Source: an uncultured Lachnospiraceae bacterium
GTDB taxonomy: Bacteria > Bacillota > Clostridia > Lachnospirales > Lachnospiraceae
Assembly (NCBI GenBank): GCA_905235845.1
Contig: CAJONG010000001.1
Span: forward strand, 1-53,009
Reading direction: 5' to 3'
DNA length: 53,009 nucleotides
Shown piece after piece: positions 7,880 through 14,284 of the stretch (its first letter is position 1; the number at the start of each line of letters is the position of its first letter). A program made the position numbers and the translations under genes. The notes beneath the pieces were generated by a model, which worked only from the letters and a program-made list of their open reading frames with translations, was not told the origin of the DNA and searched no databases.

Positions 7880-8177
7880 ATCTATTCCGGGACAGGACTT
7901 TGAAGTACTCGGGATCGTAAAAGGAACGATCGTTAATTCCAAGAATGTCGGTCGAGACATTATGGCGGGACTTAAGACCATAGTCGGAGGTGAGATAGTC
8001 GGCTATACCGAGATGTTAAATGAAGCAAGACAGATAGCGACTAAGAGAATGGTGGATGAAGCAGAGGCTCTTGGTGCAGATGCCATAGTCGGAGTCAGAT
8101 ACGGTTCTTCTGCCGTTATGCAGTCTGCGGCCGAGATCATAGCATTCGGAACCGCTGTTAAGTTCGTAAATAAGTAG
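7860..8177 (+). CDS. YbjQ/UPF0145 family protein
   Basis: The 105-residue protein has the full YbjQ pattern: VLGIVKGTIVNSKNVGRDIMAGLKTIVGGEIVGYTEMLNEAR near the N-terminus and EAEALGADAIVGVRYGSS in the middle. The family forms small oligomers of unproven role and is sometimes labelled heavy-metal-binding, but no metal motif is obvious here. It overlaps the MerR gene by 20 bases with a ribosome site (AAAGGAGAGGCAT) inside it. It is cotranscribed with MerR and YhfC. Confidence 0.92.
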   Translation: MKLVSIESIPGQDFEVLGIVKGTIVNSKNVGRDIMAGLKTIVGGEIVGYTEMLNEARQIATKRMVDEAEALGADAIVGVRYGSSAVMQSAAEIIAFGTAVKFVNK

Positions 8178-8186
8178 AGGGAAAAA

Positions 8187-8975
8187 ATGGAGTTGTCACA
8201 ATACAGAGTTCCGTGGACCAACATTGCAGCAATAATAGTATCATTGCTTTTAAGCATTGGGATACCCATGCTTTTGGGTTTATTCTGGGAGAATAAGAAG
8301 GATGCAAGACTATCCTCCGCATTAAAAGGAGCCGGAACATTCGTTGCATTTGCGCTCATACTTGAATCCATAGTCCATAATATCGTTATAAAGGTCATGG
8401 GACAGGATGCTTTTATGGAACTTCCTTTTTATGCGATATACGGTGGCCTTGCTGCAGGTCTGTTTGAAGAAGTCGGAAGATACATAGTCATGCGCCTGTT
8501 TATGAAGAAAAAGCTCGATAAAACAGAGGCGATCATGTTCGGAATAGGTCACGGCGGAGTGGAGAGTATACTTATTGTCGGATTAACCTGCGTGTCCAAT
8601 GTGGTAGTATTGATAATGTTGAATATAGGACAGGGTGATCTTTTGCTTAAGGGTGCTGACCCCTCTGTGCAGACTCAGTTGGTCGAGCAACTTTCACCGC
8701 TCTGGCTCTCGGGACCGGAAACCTTCCTATGGATGGGAGTTGAGAGGGTAGCTGCGATAGCTTTTCATATATGTGCTTCATACCTCGTATACCGTGCTGT
8801 TAAGGATAAGAAGATTGCTTTATGTATTCTTGCAGTGATCTTACATGCGCTATTGGATGGGGTGTTCGTTACTATACAGAGATTATCCGGCTCGATGGTA
8901 TTGGCAGAGGGCTTTATCTATGTATTTGCGCTGATATTTGCCTTAGCTACTATAGGTGTATATCGAAGAGAATAG
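8187..8975 (+). CDS. YhfC-family intramembrane protease
   Basis: The 262-residue polytopic membrane protein has the motifs expected for YhfC/CPBP-related proteases: GLFEEVGRY, GIGHGGVES and a late ILHALLDGVF, together supplying Glu and His residues within TM helices. At least seven hydrophobic segments are visible. It begins nine bases after the YbjQ stop with AGAGGG upstream and ends the operon. The partner of YhfC proteases is generally unknown. The membrane-tethered MerR in the same operon is an attractive candidate substrate, but this is inference. Confidence 0.85.
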   Translation: MELSQYRVPWTNIAAIIVSLLLSIGIPMLLGLFWENKKDARLSSALKGAGTFVAFALILESIVHNIVIKVMGQDAFMELPFYAIYGGLAAGLFEEVGRYIVMRLFMKKKLDKTEAIMFGIGHGGVESILIVGLTCVSNVVVLIMLNIGQGDLLLKGADPSVQTQLVEQLSPLWLSGPETFLWMGVERVAAIAFHICASYLVYRAVKDKKIALCILAVILHALLDGVFVTIQRLSGSMVLAEGFIYVFALIFALATIGVYRRE

Positions 8976-9036
8976 GTATTGCGCGATCTCTCCACCAATA
9001 TGAATACTATTACTTTTTGTAAGTAATACCGGCAGA

Positions 9037-9065
9037 GGGCAGATCAGTTGATCTGCCCAATTTTT
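9037..9065 (+). terminator. Intrinsic terminator after the YhfC gene
   Basis: GGGCAGATCA at 9037-9046 pairs perfectly with TGATCTGCCC at 9049-9058, followed by AATTTTTG. The left arm overlaps the stop codon of the decayed XRE gene on the other strand. Confidence 0.8.
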
Positions 9066-9308
9066 GCCTGAATAAGTACTACGACAAGGTATTCTATCGT
9101 GGCATATATCATTGACAGGATAGCTACCGCAAGATTAGGACCGAGTGTCTCAAGGGTGTCCAGATTGCCCAGTATAACTACGATAGTTATGAAGAATACA
9201 ATCACACCGCTTGGGACAGAGACATGTCTTAAGATATTAAGAATGCCGGCAAGGTCCCTGTTCTTTGCGTAATTCTGATATAAATGCTCCTATTCGTTCC
9301 TGATTCAT
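9044..9308 (-). pseudogene. Decayed XRE membrane regulator (internal deletion)
   Basis: Minus-strand codons from ATG 9308 read MNQERIGAFISELRKEQG, matching the start of the XRE protein at 12123-12794. The frame is then lost. A second frame continues LAGILNILRH, then VIVFFITIVVIL and LGPNLAVAILSMIYATIEYLVVVLIQ, matching that paralogue's last two TM segments. About 400 bp of the middle, including the recognition helix, is missing and the frame shifts at the junction. The upstream region is also shared with the paralogue, including promoter and palindromes, so this is a dead duplicate of a regulator gene. Confidence 0.85.
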
Positions 9309-9344
9309 AATGTCTTCTCCTTGTACGCCCCGGCAGGCAGCTTA

Positions 9345-9408
9345 CGGAATTCCGATTGGTTAAGATATCTTATACCCATATTCTATTCGTAGAGCCCGTA
9401 GAATACAA
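9345..9408 (-). promoter_or_regulatory. Promoter and palindromes of the decayed XRE gene
   Basis: On the minus strand TTGTAT (9403-9408), 17 bp, TAGAAT (9380-9385). Downstream lie palindromes TAAGATATCTTA (9361-9372) and CGGAATTCCG (9345-9354). The same arrangement is found at 12832-12893 before the intact paralogue. Confidence 0.75.
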
Positions 9409-9470
9409 CCCACATATCGTAGAGCCCACAGAATAGAACAGCAGACGCAGACCACGGCAGATTAGGGTAA

Positions 9471-9499
9471 ATGACAATGATTGACATATCCGATATAAT
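9471..9499 (+). promoter_or_regulatory. Promoter of the flavin reductase gene
   Basis: ATGACA (9471-9476), a 17-bp spacer and TATAAT (9494-9499). The transcript would start near 9506, with the gene start at 9563. Confidence 0.7.
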
Positions 9500-9562
9500 A
9501 TAGAAGACCGAATTCTACGGAAGGTATATCGAAGGAGAATGAGAGCTGAAGGAGATGAATCA

Positions 9563-10123
9563 ATGAGCAAGATCAGTTTCAAGGCCGGTAATATGCTTTA
9601 TCCGCTTCCGGCTGTGATGGTAAGCTGTGGGAGAGAGGGAGAAAAGCCCAATATCATCACATTGGCGTGGGTCGGCACCATATGTTCCGATCCTGCGATG
9701 GTATCGATATCCGTAAGGCCTTCCAGGTATTCATATGACATAATTAAGAGTACCAAAGAATTTGTCATCAATCTTGTGACAGAGGAGCTGACACCTGCCT
9801 GTGATTATGCCGGAGTCAGATCGGGTCGGGATGTGGATAAATTTAAAAAGCTTAACCTCACGCCGTATATATCTGAATACATGGCGACCCCGGCCATAGA
9901 GGAGAGCCCTGTGAACATATATTGTAAGGTCGATGAGATCAAACATCTCGGAAGCCATGATATGTTCATAGCTACAGTGGTCGGAGTAACGGTGGATGAT
10001 AAGTATATGGATGAAAACGGTTCATTCAGGTTAGATAATGCCGGACTCATGGCATACTCGCACGGCGAGTATTTCGGACTCGGAGATAAGCTTGGCAGCT
10101 TCGGATACACTGTAAAAAAGTAA
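9563..10123 (+). CDS. Flavin reductase / flavoredoxin family protein
   Basis: The 186-residue protein has the FMN-binding split-barrel pattern of flavoredoxins: YPLPAVMVSCG, NIITLAWVGTICSDPAMVSISVRPSRYS, a FVINL strand and a late DEIKHLGSHDMFIATVVGV. It likely binds FMN and moves electrons or reduces a small substrate. The ATG at 9563 is chosen because GAAGGAG lies eight bases upstream; the ATG at 9539 has almost no spacing to its purine run. It has its own promoter, and nothing in the context narrows the substrate. Confidence 0.85.
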   Translation: MSKISFKAGNMLYPLPAVMVSCGREGEKPNIITLAWVGTICSDPAMVSISVRPSRYSYDIIKSTKEFVINLVTEELTPACDYAGVRSGRDVDKFKKLNLTPYISEYMATPAIEESPVNIYCKVDEIKHLGSHDMFIATVVGVTVDDKYMDENGSFRLDNAGLMAYSHGEYFGLGDKLGSFGYTVKK

Positions 10124-10195
10124 AAGCCGTACGTGCATCGGCCTATTTCAAAAAATGCCGAAAGCAACCGAAAAAACGGTATTTGCAACTGCCGG

Positions 10196-10265
10196 TTGAC
10201 AGATTGAAAAGCACTCTTTATGGAATGCAACCGGAAAAAATAGTATTGTCAGATTGTTCGAACAA
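10196..10265 (+). promoter_or_regulatory. Promoter and palindrome before the XRE gene at 10348
   Basis: TTGACA (10196-10201), 17 bp, TATGGA (10219-10224). A perfect 12-bp palindrome TTGTTCGAACAA (10254-10265) lies in the leader and is a candidate operator for the downstream XRE regulator. Confidence 0.6.
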
Positions 10266-10347
10266 GACAACAGACAAAGTGTTTGAAGAAGCTGACATCA
10301 TTCTATCGATAAATGAGGCGGATGTAAAGTTTCGGAAAGGAATAAAA

Positions 10348-11346
10348 ATGATCTTAGCAGACAAGATAATCAATGAGAGAAAGAAAAACGGATGGTCACA
10401 GGAGGAGCTGGCAGACATGTTGGACGTGTCCAGACAGTCGGTATCTAAATGGGAAAGTGCACAGAGCGTGCCGGATCTTCAGAAGATCCTTAAGATGGCT
10501 GAGGTATTCGGCGTAAGTACCGATTACTTATTAAAAGATGAAATGGAGCCGGAAACAAACGGGATCACTCCTTATTATGAAAAGAGCGACAGTTATTCTC
10601 CATTAAGAAAGGTAACAATGGAAGAAGCTTCAGAGTATATCTCATTAAGAAAAGAGATCCTTCCAAAGGTCGGTCTAGGTGTATTCTTATGTATTACCTG
10701 CCCAGTGGTACTTATCCTTCTTGCAGGACTTCAGAGTGCAAATATCTTAGGTATAGGAGAGAATGTGACCGTAGCTATAGGCCTTCTGGTATTGTTCGCA
10801 CAGATCGGAACAGCTGTATGGATCTTCATATCCAAGGGCGGAATGCTCGGCAAATATGATTTTTTGGAAAATGAAGCTTTTGATACGGAATACGGTGTTG
10901 ACGGTATGGCCAGAGAGAGAATGGCCTCATCAGAACCTTATAACAGACGAGCACTTACTACGGGTGTCCTGCTCTGCGTTCTCGGTTGTGTACCGCTTGT
11001 CATCGCAAGCGTACTTGGGGCTCCGAGCGTAGTGATCGTTGGAATGGTAGATCTGCTTCTGCTTGCGGTTGGATGCGCTGTATATATGTTCATCTCGATA
11101 TGTGGAGTGCATAGCTCATATAAAATACTTCTGCAGACAGATGATTATACATATGAGAATAAGAAGAAGAATAAGAAGTTTGAGCCGCTTTCAAGGATAT
11201 ACTGGCTCGCTATAGTTGTTATTTTCCTGGCTGTCAGCTTTATCACGGGACGTTGGGATCTCACATGGATCATCTGGGCGGTATCGGGTGTACTCTTTGC
11301 CTTGATCCGTGTTATCGGTGAATCACTCATCAATACCAAGGATTGA
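10348..11346 (+). CDS. XRE-family HTH regulator with six predicted TM segments
   Basis: The 332-residue protein starts MILADKIINERKKNGWSQEELADMLDVSRQSVSKWE, a standard XRE/Cro HTH (about residues 1-65). Six hydrophobic segments follow, in two groups (about 110-165 and 210-325), separated by a charged stretch. ATG 10348 follows GGAAAGGAAT; codons upstream in frame overlap the promoter. A DNA-binding domain joined to a membrane domain without a receiver or kinase marks a membrane-tethered one-component regulator. Its signal and targets are unknown. Followed by a strong terminator. Confidence 0.88.
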   Translation: MILADKIINERKKNGWSQEELADMLDVSRQSVSKWESAQSVPDLQKILKMAEVFGVSTDYLLKDEMEPETNGITPYYEKSDSYSPLRKVTMEEASEYISLRKEILPKVGLGVFLCITCPVVLILLAGLQSANILGIGENVTVAIGLLVLFAQIGTAVWIFISKGGMLGKYDFLENEAFDTEYGVDGMARERMASSEPYNRRALTTGVLLCVLGCVPLVIASVLGAPSVVIVGMVDLLLLAVGCAVYMFISICGVHSSYKILLQTDDYTYENKKKNKKFEPLSRIYWLAIVVIFLAVSFITGRWDLTWIIWAVSGVLFALIRVIGESLINTKD

Positions 11347-11379
11347 TCTGAGAATAACTGAATATTATCTGTATTTAGG

Positions 11380-11413
11380 AAGAGTGCTGAAGATTTTTTC
11401 AGCACTCTTTTCA
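11380..11413 (+). terminator. Intrinsic terminator after the XRE gene
   Basis: AAGAGTGCTGAA pairs with TTCAGCACTCTT across a short T-rich loop, and the downstream arm ends in TTTTC. Confidence 0.85.
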
Positions 11414-11508
11414 AGATTCAAAAATATAATTGTCTCTTTGCGGTTGTATATAAGCATATCTTGGTTTATACTATGTTTATACATATTGTCTGCAAGGAGG
11501 ATCAAAAT

Positions 11509-11754
11509 ATGCAACAAGTACAAGTGAAAAGCTGGGGAAACAGCCAAGGCATAATTTTATCTAAAGATATTCTGAAATCTGCCAGCATAGAATTAGGAGA
11601 TTATTTGGATGTAGATACAAATAGCGGAAGTATTACGCTAAGGAAACCTTTCAGACATAAGACTTTGGAGGAGAGAATAGCAGAAAGTGGTGTTCCGTTG
11701 ACGCTTTCTAAAGAATTGGATTATGGGGAGCCGGTAGGAAGAGAAATATGGTAA
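11509..11754 (+). CDS. MazE-like antitoxin (AbrB/SpoVT fold)
   Basis: The 81-residue protein shows the swapped-hairpin DNA-binding pattern QVKSWGNSQGIILSKDILKSASIELGDYLDV followed by an acidic, basic-mixed tail. It binds DNA as a dimer and neutralises the adjacent toxin through its C-terminus. ATG 11509 follows AAGGAGG by eight bases. Its stop codon lies inside the toxin gene (7-base overlap), giving translational coupling. The pair stands alone between two regulator genes and is probably autoregulated. Confidence 0.87.
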   Translation: MQQVQVKSWGNSQGIILSKDILKSASIELGDYLDVDTNSGSITLRKPFRHKTLEERIAESGVPLTLSKELDYGEPVGREIW

Positions 11755-12056
11755 ACAGACTTAATCAAGGAACGATCATAAAAGCAAGTGGAATTAGTTT
11801 CCCGCTTTTGATTGTAAGCAAGAATACAATTAATGTTCTTAATCAAGGCGTTATTACGTGCCCCATTGTTATAGACGAAGTGGAAAATGCCCTGCATCTT
11901 AGGGTAGAAAACGAGGAAATCTCTGGTTTGATTCTATGTGAACACTTAAGATTGATTGATTTATCAGAAAGAAGTTATAGTGTGATCAGTGAACTCCCAC
12001 TTTCAGAAATAATCAATGTCACTGATGCTATCCAAAGCATATTTGATTATATTTAA
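11748..12056 (+). CDS. MazF/PemK-like toxin, divergent
   Basis: The 102-residue protein follows a MazE-like antitoxin and keeps the MazF layout: NQGTIIKASG at the start, PLLIVSKN in strand 3, ITCPIV, and the C-terminal GLILCEHLRLIDLSERS plus a helix. Typical MazF endoribonucleases have Arg-Pro before the LVVS strand and a Ser/Thr after the APIT strand. Here those positions read Phe-Pro and Val, so the usual catalytic Arg and Thr are not evident. It may be an inactive, altered or unusually specific toxin. Confidence 0.75.
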   Translation: MVNRLNQGTIIKASGISFPLLIVSKNTINVLNQGVITCPIVIDEVENALHLRVENEEISGLILCEHLRLIDLSERSYSVISELPLSEIINVTDAIQSIFDYI

Positions 12057-12111
12057 TTAAATATATCATTAGTCGGGGTTGTCTAAAAGATATTTACTTG
12101 AGATGGAATAA

Positions 12112-12140
12112 ATACGGGGCGGTCAATTGCCGCCCCGTAT
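12112..12140 (-). terminator. GC-rich hairpin at the end of the XRE gene
   Basis: ATACGGGGCGG pairs with CCGCCCCGTAT (11 bp). The minus-strand side continues TTTATT. The stop codon of the leftward XRE gene lies in the loop. Confidence 0.65.
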
Positions 12141-12794
12141 CTGTATCAGTGTGACTATAAGATATTCGATAAATGAATAGATGATCGACAATATGGCCAC
12201 CGCCAGATTGGGACCTAGTGCCGTCAGATCTCCGAGATTTGCTATTATCAACACAACGGTGATAAAAGTCACTATGACTCCGTTCGGAAGGGCGACCTTC
12301 CTTAACACTTCCAATACCGAAGTCCGGTCTCTTTTTCCCGAAACAAATACACATCCGAATGACATCAGGGCCAGAATTATCAGCGTCGGCAGATCCAGGT
12401 AGAACAGGAATCCGCTCAGCACATTCCCAGGGCCGTATCCGAATGCGATCATTATAAAGAATGCTGCGACAAGCAATACTATCCCGATAACGGTAGCCAT
12501 GATATTTCCACGTTTATTATTCTCATTTTCGTTCATAAGTGTCATGATATTTTCCTCCGCTTTTTTGGAATAAGTCTCATCGGAGAGTCTCTCACCGCTT
12601 ATCAGCTCATTCATGGTTATGCCAAGCGAAGTACACAGAGATTCCATATATGTCATATCGGGAATGCCGCGGCATGTCTCCCATTTGGATATGGTCTTAT
12701 CGGAAACACCGATCTTGTCCGCAAGTTCCTTCTGGGTCAGCCCCTGTTCCTTACGAAGTTCTGATATAAATACTCCGATCCTATCCTGATTCAT
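12123..12794 (-). CDS. XRE-family HTH regulator with four predicted TM segments
   Basis: The 223-residue protein has an N-terminal XRE domain (MNQDRIGVFISELRKEQGLTQKELADKIGVSDKTISKWE) and a linker with DETYSKKAEENIMTLMNENE. Four TM segments follow at about residues 95-220, ending LGPNLAVAILSIIYSFIEYLIVTLIQ. It is preceded by GGAGATTGC. The gene at 9044-9308 is its broken paralogue, and both have the same promoter layout, implying duplication of the whole regulatory unit. Probable function: autoregulating membrane-tethered repressor or activator. The signal is unknown. Confidence 0.88.
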   Translation of the reverse strand: MNQDRIGVFISELRKEQGLTQKELADKIGVSDKTISKWETCRGIPDMTYMESLCTSLGITMNELISGERLSDETYSKKAEENIMTLMNENENNKRGNIMATVIGIVLLVAAFFIMIAFGYGPGNVLSGFLFYLDLPTLIILALMSFGCVFVSGKRDRTSVLEVLRKVALPNGVIVTFITVVLIIANLGDLTALGPNLAVAILSIIYSFIEYLIVTLIQIRGGN

Positions 12795-12831
12795 AATGCA
12801 ATCTCCTTTGTACGCCCTGGCAGGCTTCTTA

Positions 12832-12893
12832 CGGAATTCCGAAAATAAGATATCTTATGATCATATTCTATTCGTAGAGTCCGTAGAATACAA
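12832..12893 (-). promoter_or_regulatory. Promoter and twin palindromes of the XRE gene
   Basis: On the minus strand TTGTAT (12888-12893), 17 bp, TAGAAT (12865-12870). The spacer carries a direct repeat of TCTACG. ATAAGATATCTTAT (12845-12858) and CGGAATTCCG (12832-12841) follow and are conserved before the decayed paralogue, so they are likely operator elements. Confidence 0.75.
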
Positions 12894-12966
12894 CCTACAA
12901 TGCGTAGAATTAAACAGATAACGACCAATCACTCGGATAGAATCAGAGACTTAAAGAAGAGGGTAG

Positions 12967-12995
12967 TCAGTTGGTGACAAATTGTCACCAACTGA
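12967..12995. promoter_or_regulatory. 29-bp near-perfect palindrome in a gene-free stretch
   Basis: Two 14-base arms (TCAGTTGGTGACAA and TTGTCACCAACTGA) flank a single central A. A one-base centre and no T run argue for a protein-binding site rather than a terminator. The gene-free stretch 12795-13148 otherwise holds only the XRE promoter and the hairpin at 13076-13104; no coding region is convincing. Confidence 0.65.
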
Positions 12996-13075
12996 AAATG
13001 AGGTCGACGAAGAATGGAAAACGATATAATACTGATGTAGCAAATACAGAGCAATCAAAACCTGTTCACAGTATT

Positions 13076-13104
13076 AGAGGGCGATCTGTATAAGATCGCC
13101 CTCT
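13076..13104. terminator. Hairpin downstream of the secreted-protein gene
   Basis: AGAGGGCGATC pairs with GATCGCCCTCT across a seven-base loop, with GTTTGTATT on the plus side. The leftward gene ending at 13149 has no other terminator. U-tracts are weak on both sides. Confidence 0.6.
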
Positions 13105-13148
13105 GTTTGTATTCAATGATATTACACTGAAGAAAAATGCCTTAATTC

Positions 13149-14153
13149 TTAGCTTCTTACAAGTGCATACATGACATTTGCAGACGTTGCCTCAGGAAGA
13201 TTTATAAGGATATTGCCGGAATCAGCAGGATTGGCGGCATTGATTATGTTATTGAATATCTTGTATGATCCGCCTTCATATATCGCGATGACAGAGTATT
13301 TTGCTCCGTTTACTCTGAAATTGCCGGGAATACCTATCCACATATAACCGGCAGAACCGGTGGTAGAGGGTACGAACTTACCATCAACCATATTTCCGTA
13401 ATTAACGTTAAGGCAGGGTCCGACGGTTAACTTATATGTAGATGCCACAAGATTGGCAACACCTATAGCATTCTTGCTCTTATTCTTATCTGTATCTGCT
13501 ACACGTACATAAGAATTCTTATCGGAAGCAGTCGGCTGAACGGCTACACCATTAACATTTCTTGCATAGAAGAATCCGTTAACAGAAGACTTGTTATTGC
13601 CGACAGTCTTATTTTCTGTGGAATTTCCTTCTTTAATAAAATCTTCATATGCCGCCTCTATCTCCTGCTGTCTGATCTCTTCTGCCGAAGGACCTTGAGA
13701 CTCAAGATTTGAAGGCTCTGAGGAAGAAGAAGATGATGATGAGCCGTCAGATATAGTAAGGGTAAAGACACCGGTTGCAGTAGTTTCGTCATTCATATTA
13801 TACGTAACTGTAAATGTGAAGGATCCTGCTTCCCTTGCAGTACCTGTAAATGAGATGTTGGTGGTTGTAGGATATCCAATTACTTCATCTGGCATATGTG
13901 ACTCTCCGGAAGAAGTTGTCCAGTTATATCCTCCAACGGGACTCATATCTTTAAATGTTCCGGTTGTCGATACGGTTGCCGAAATATTAACCGTATCCCC
14001 TTTGTTAACAGTTGCACTGCTTGGCGATACCGTTATAGTAGCCGCTTGCGCCTTGATACCAAAATTCCACATGGTGATCAAAGCAATAAGTGTTGTTGCA
14101 AATGCAAAAACAATCTTTCTTACATTAGTAAGCCTTTCGTCATTATTCTGCAT
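13149..14153 (-). CDS. Secreted Ig-like-domain protein of unknown function
   Basis: The 334-residue protein begins MQNNDERLTNVRK, then a hydrophobic signal segment ending in an AQA-type cleavage site. An Ig-like/Big-type beta domain follows (TITVSPSSATVNKGDTVNISATVS to GVFTLTISDG, about residues 36-150), then a poly-Ser linker, a charged helical stretch and a C-terminal beta-rich region of about 130 residues. There is no LPXTG or other visible cell-wall anchor. ATG 14153 follows GGAGGTGC. The role is unknown: it could be an exported surface-associated or matrix protein. Confidence 0.78.
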   Translation of the reverse strand: MQNNDERLTNVRKIVFAFATTLIALITMWNFGIKAQAATITVSPSSATVNKGDTVNISATVSTTGTFKDMSPVGGYNWTTSSGESHMPDEVIGYPTTTNISFTGTAREAGSFTFTVTYNMNDETTATGVFTLTISDGSSSSSSSSEPSNLESQGPSAEEIRQQEIEAAYEDFIKEGNSTENKTVGNNKSSVNGFFYARNVNGVAVQPTASDKNSYVRVADTDKNKSKNAIGVANLVASTYKLTVGPCLNVNYGNMVDGKFVPSTTGSAGYMWIGIPGNFRVNGAKYSVIAIYEGGSYKIFNNIINAANPADSGNILINLPEATSANVMYALVRS

Positions 14154-14269
14154 AAAATGCACCTCCATATCTAAGAAAATCAAATATTTCTGCACATGTA
14201 GGCTACCACCAAACAACTTACTTCGCATACGTCATGTTTCTGCCATGACAGTTTCCGCTCTATATTTTG

Positions 14270-14278
14270 TGCTATACT
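14270..14278 (+). promoter_or_regulatory. Extended -10 six bases before the LuxR start codon
   Basis: TGC-TATACT (TATACT at 14273-14278) forms an extended -10. The ATG of the next gene is at 14285, so the transcript would begin at or next to the start codon. No ribosome site is seen. Confidence 0.55.
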
Positions 14279-14284
14279 GTACCT

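Noticed and set aside
12967-12995. Intrinsic terminator
   Set aside because: The single-base centre gives no loop and there is no T run on either side.
13015-13041. Eight-codon frame starting at an ATG
   Set aside because: Too short, no ribosome site, no similarity to anything recognisable.
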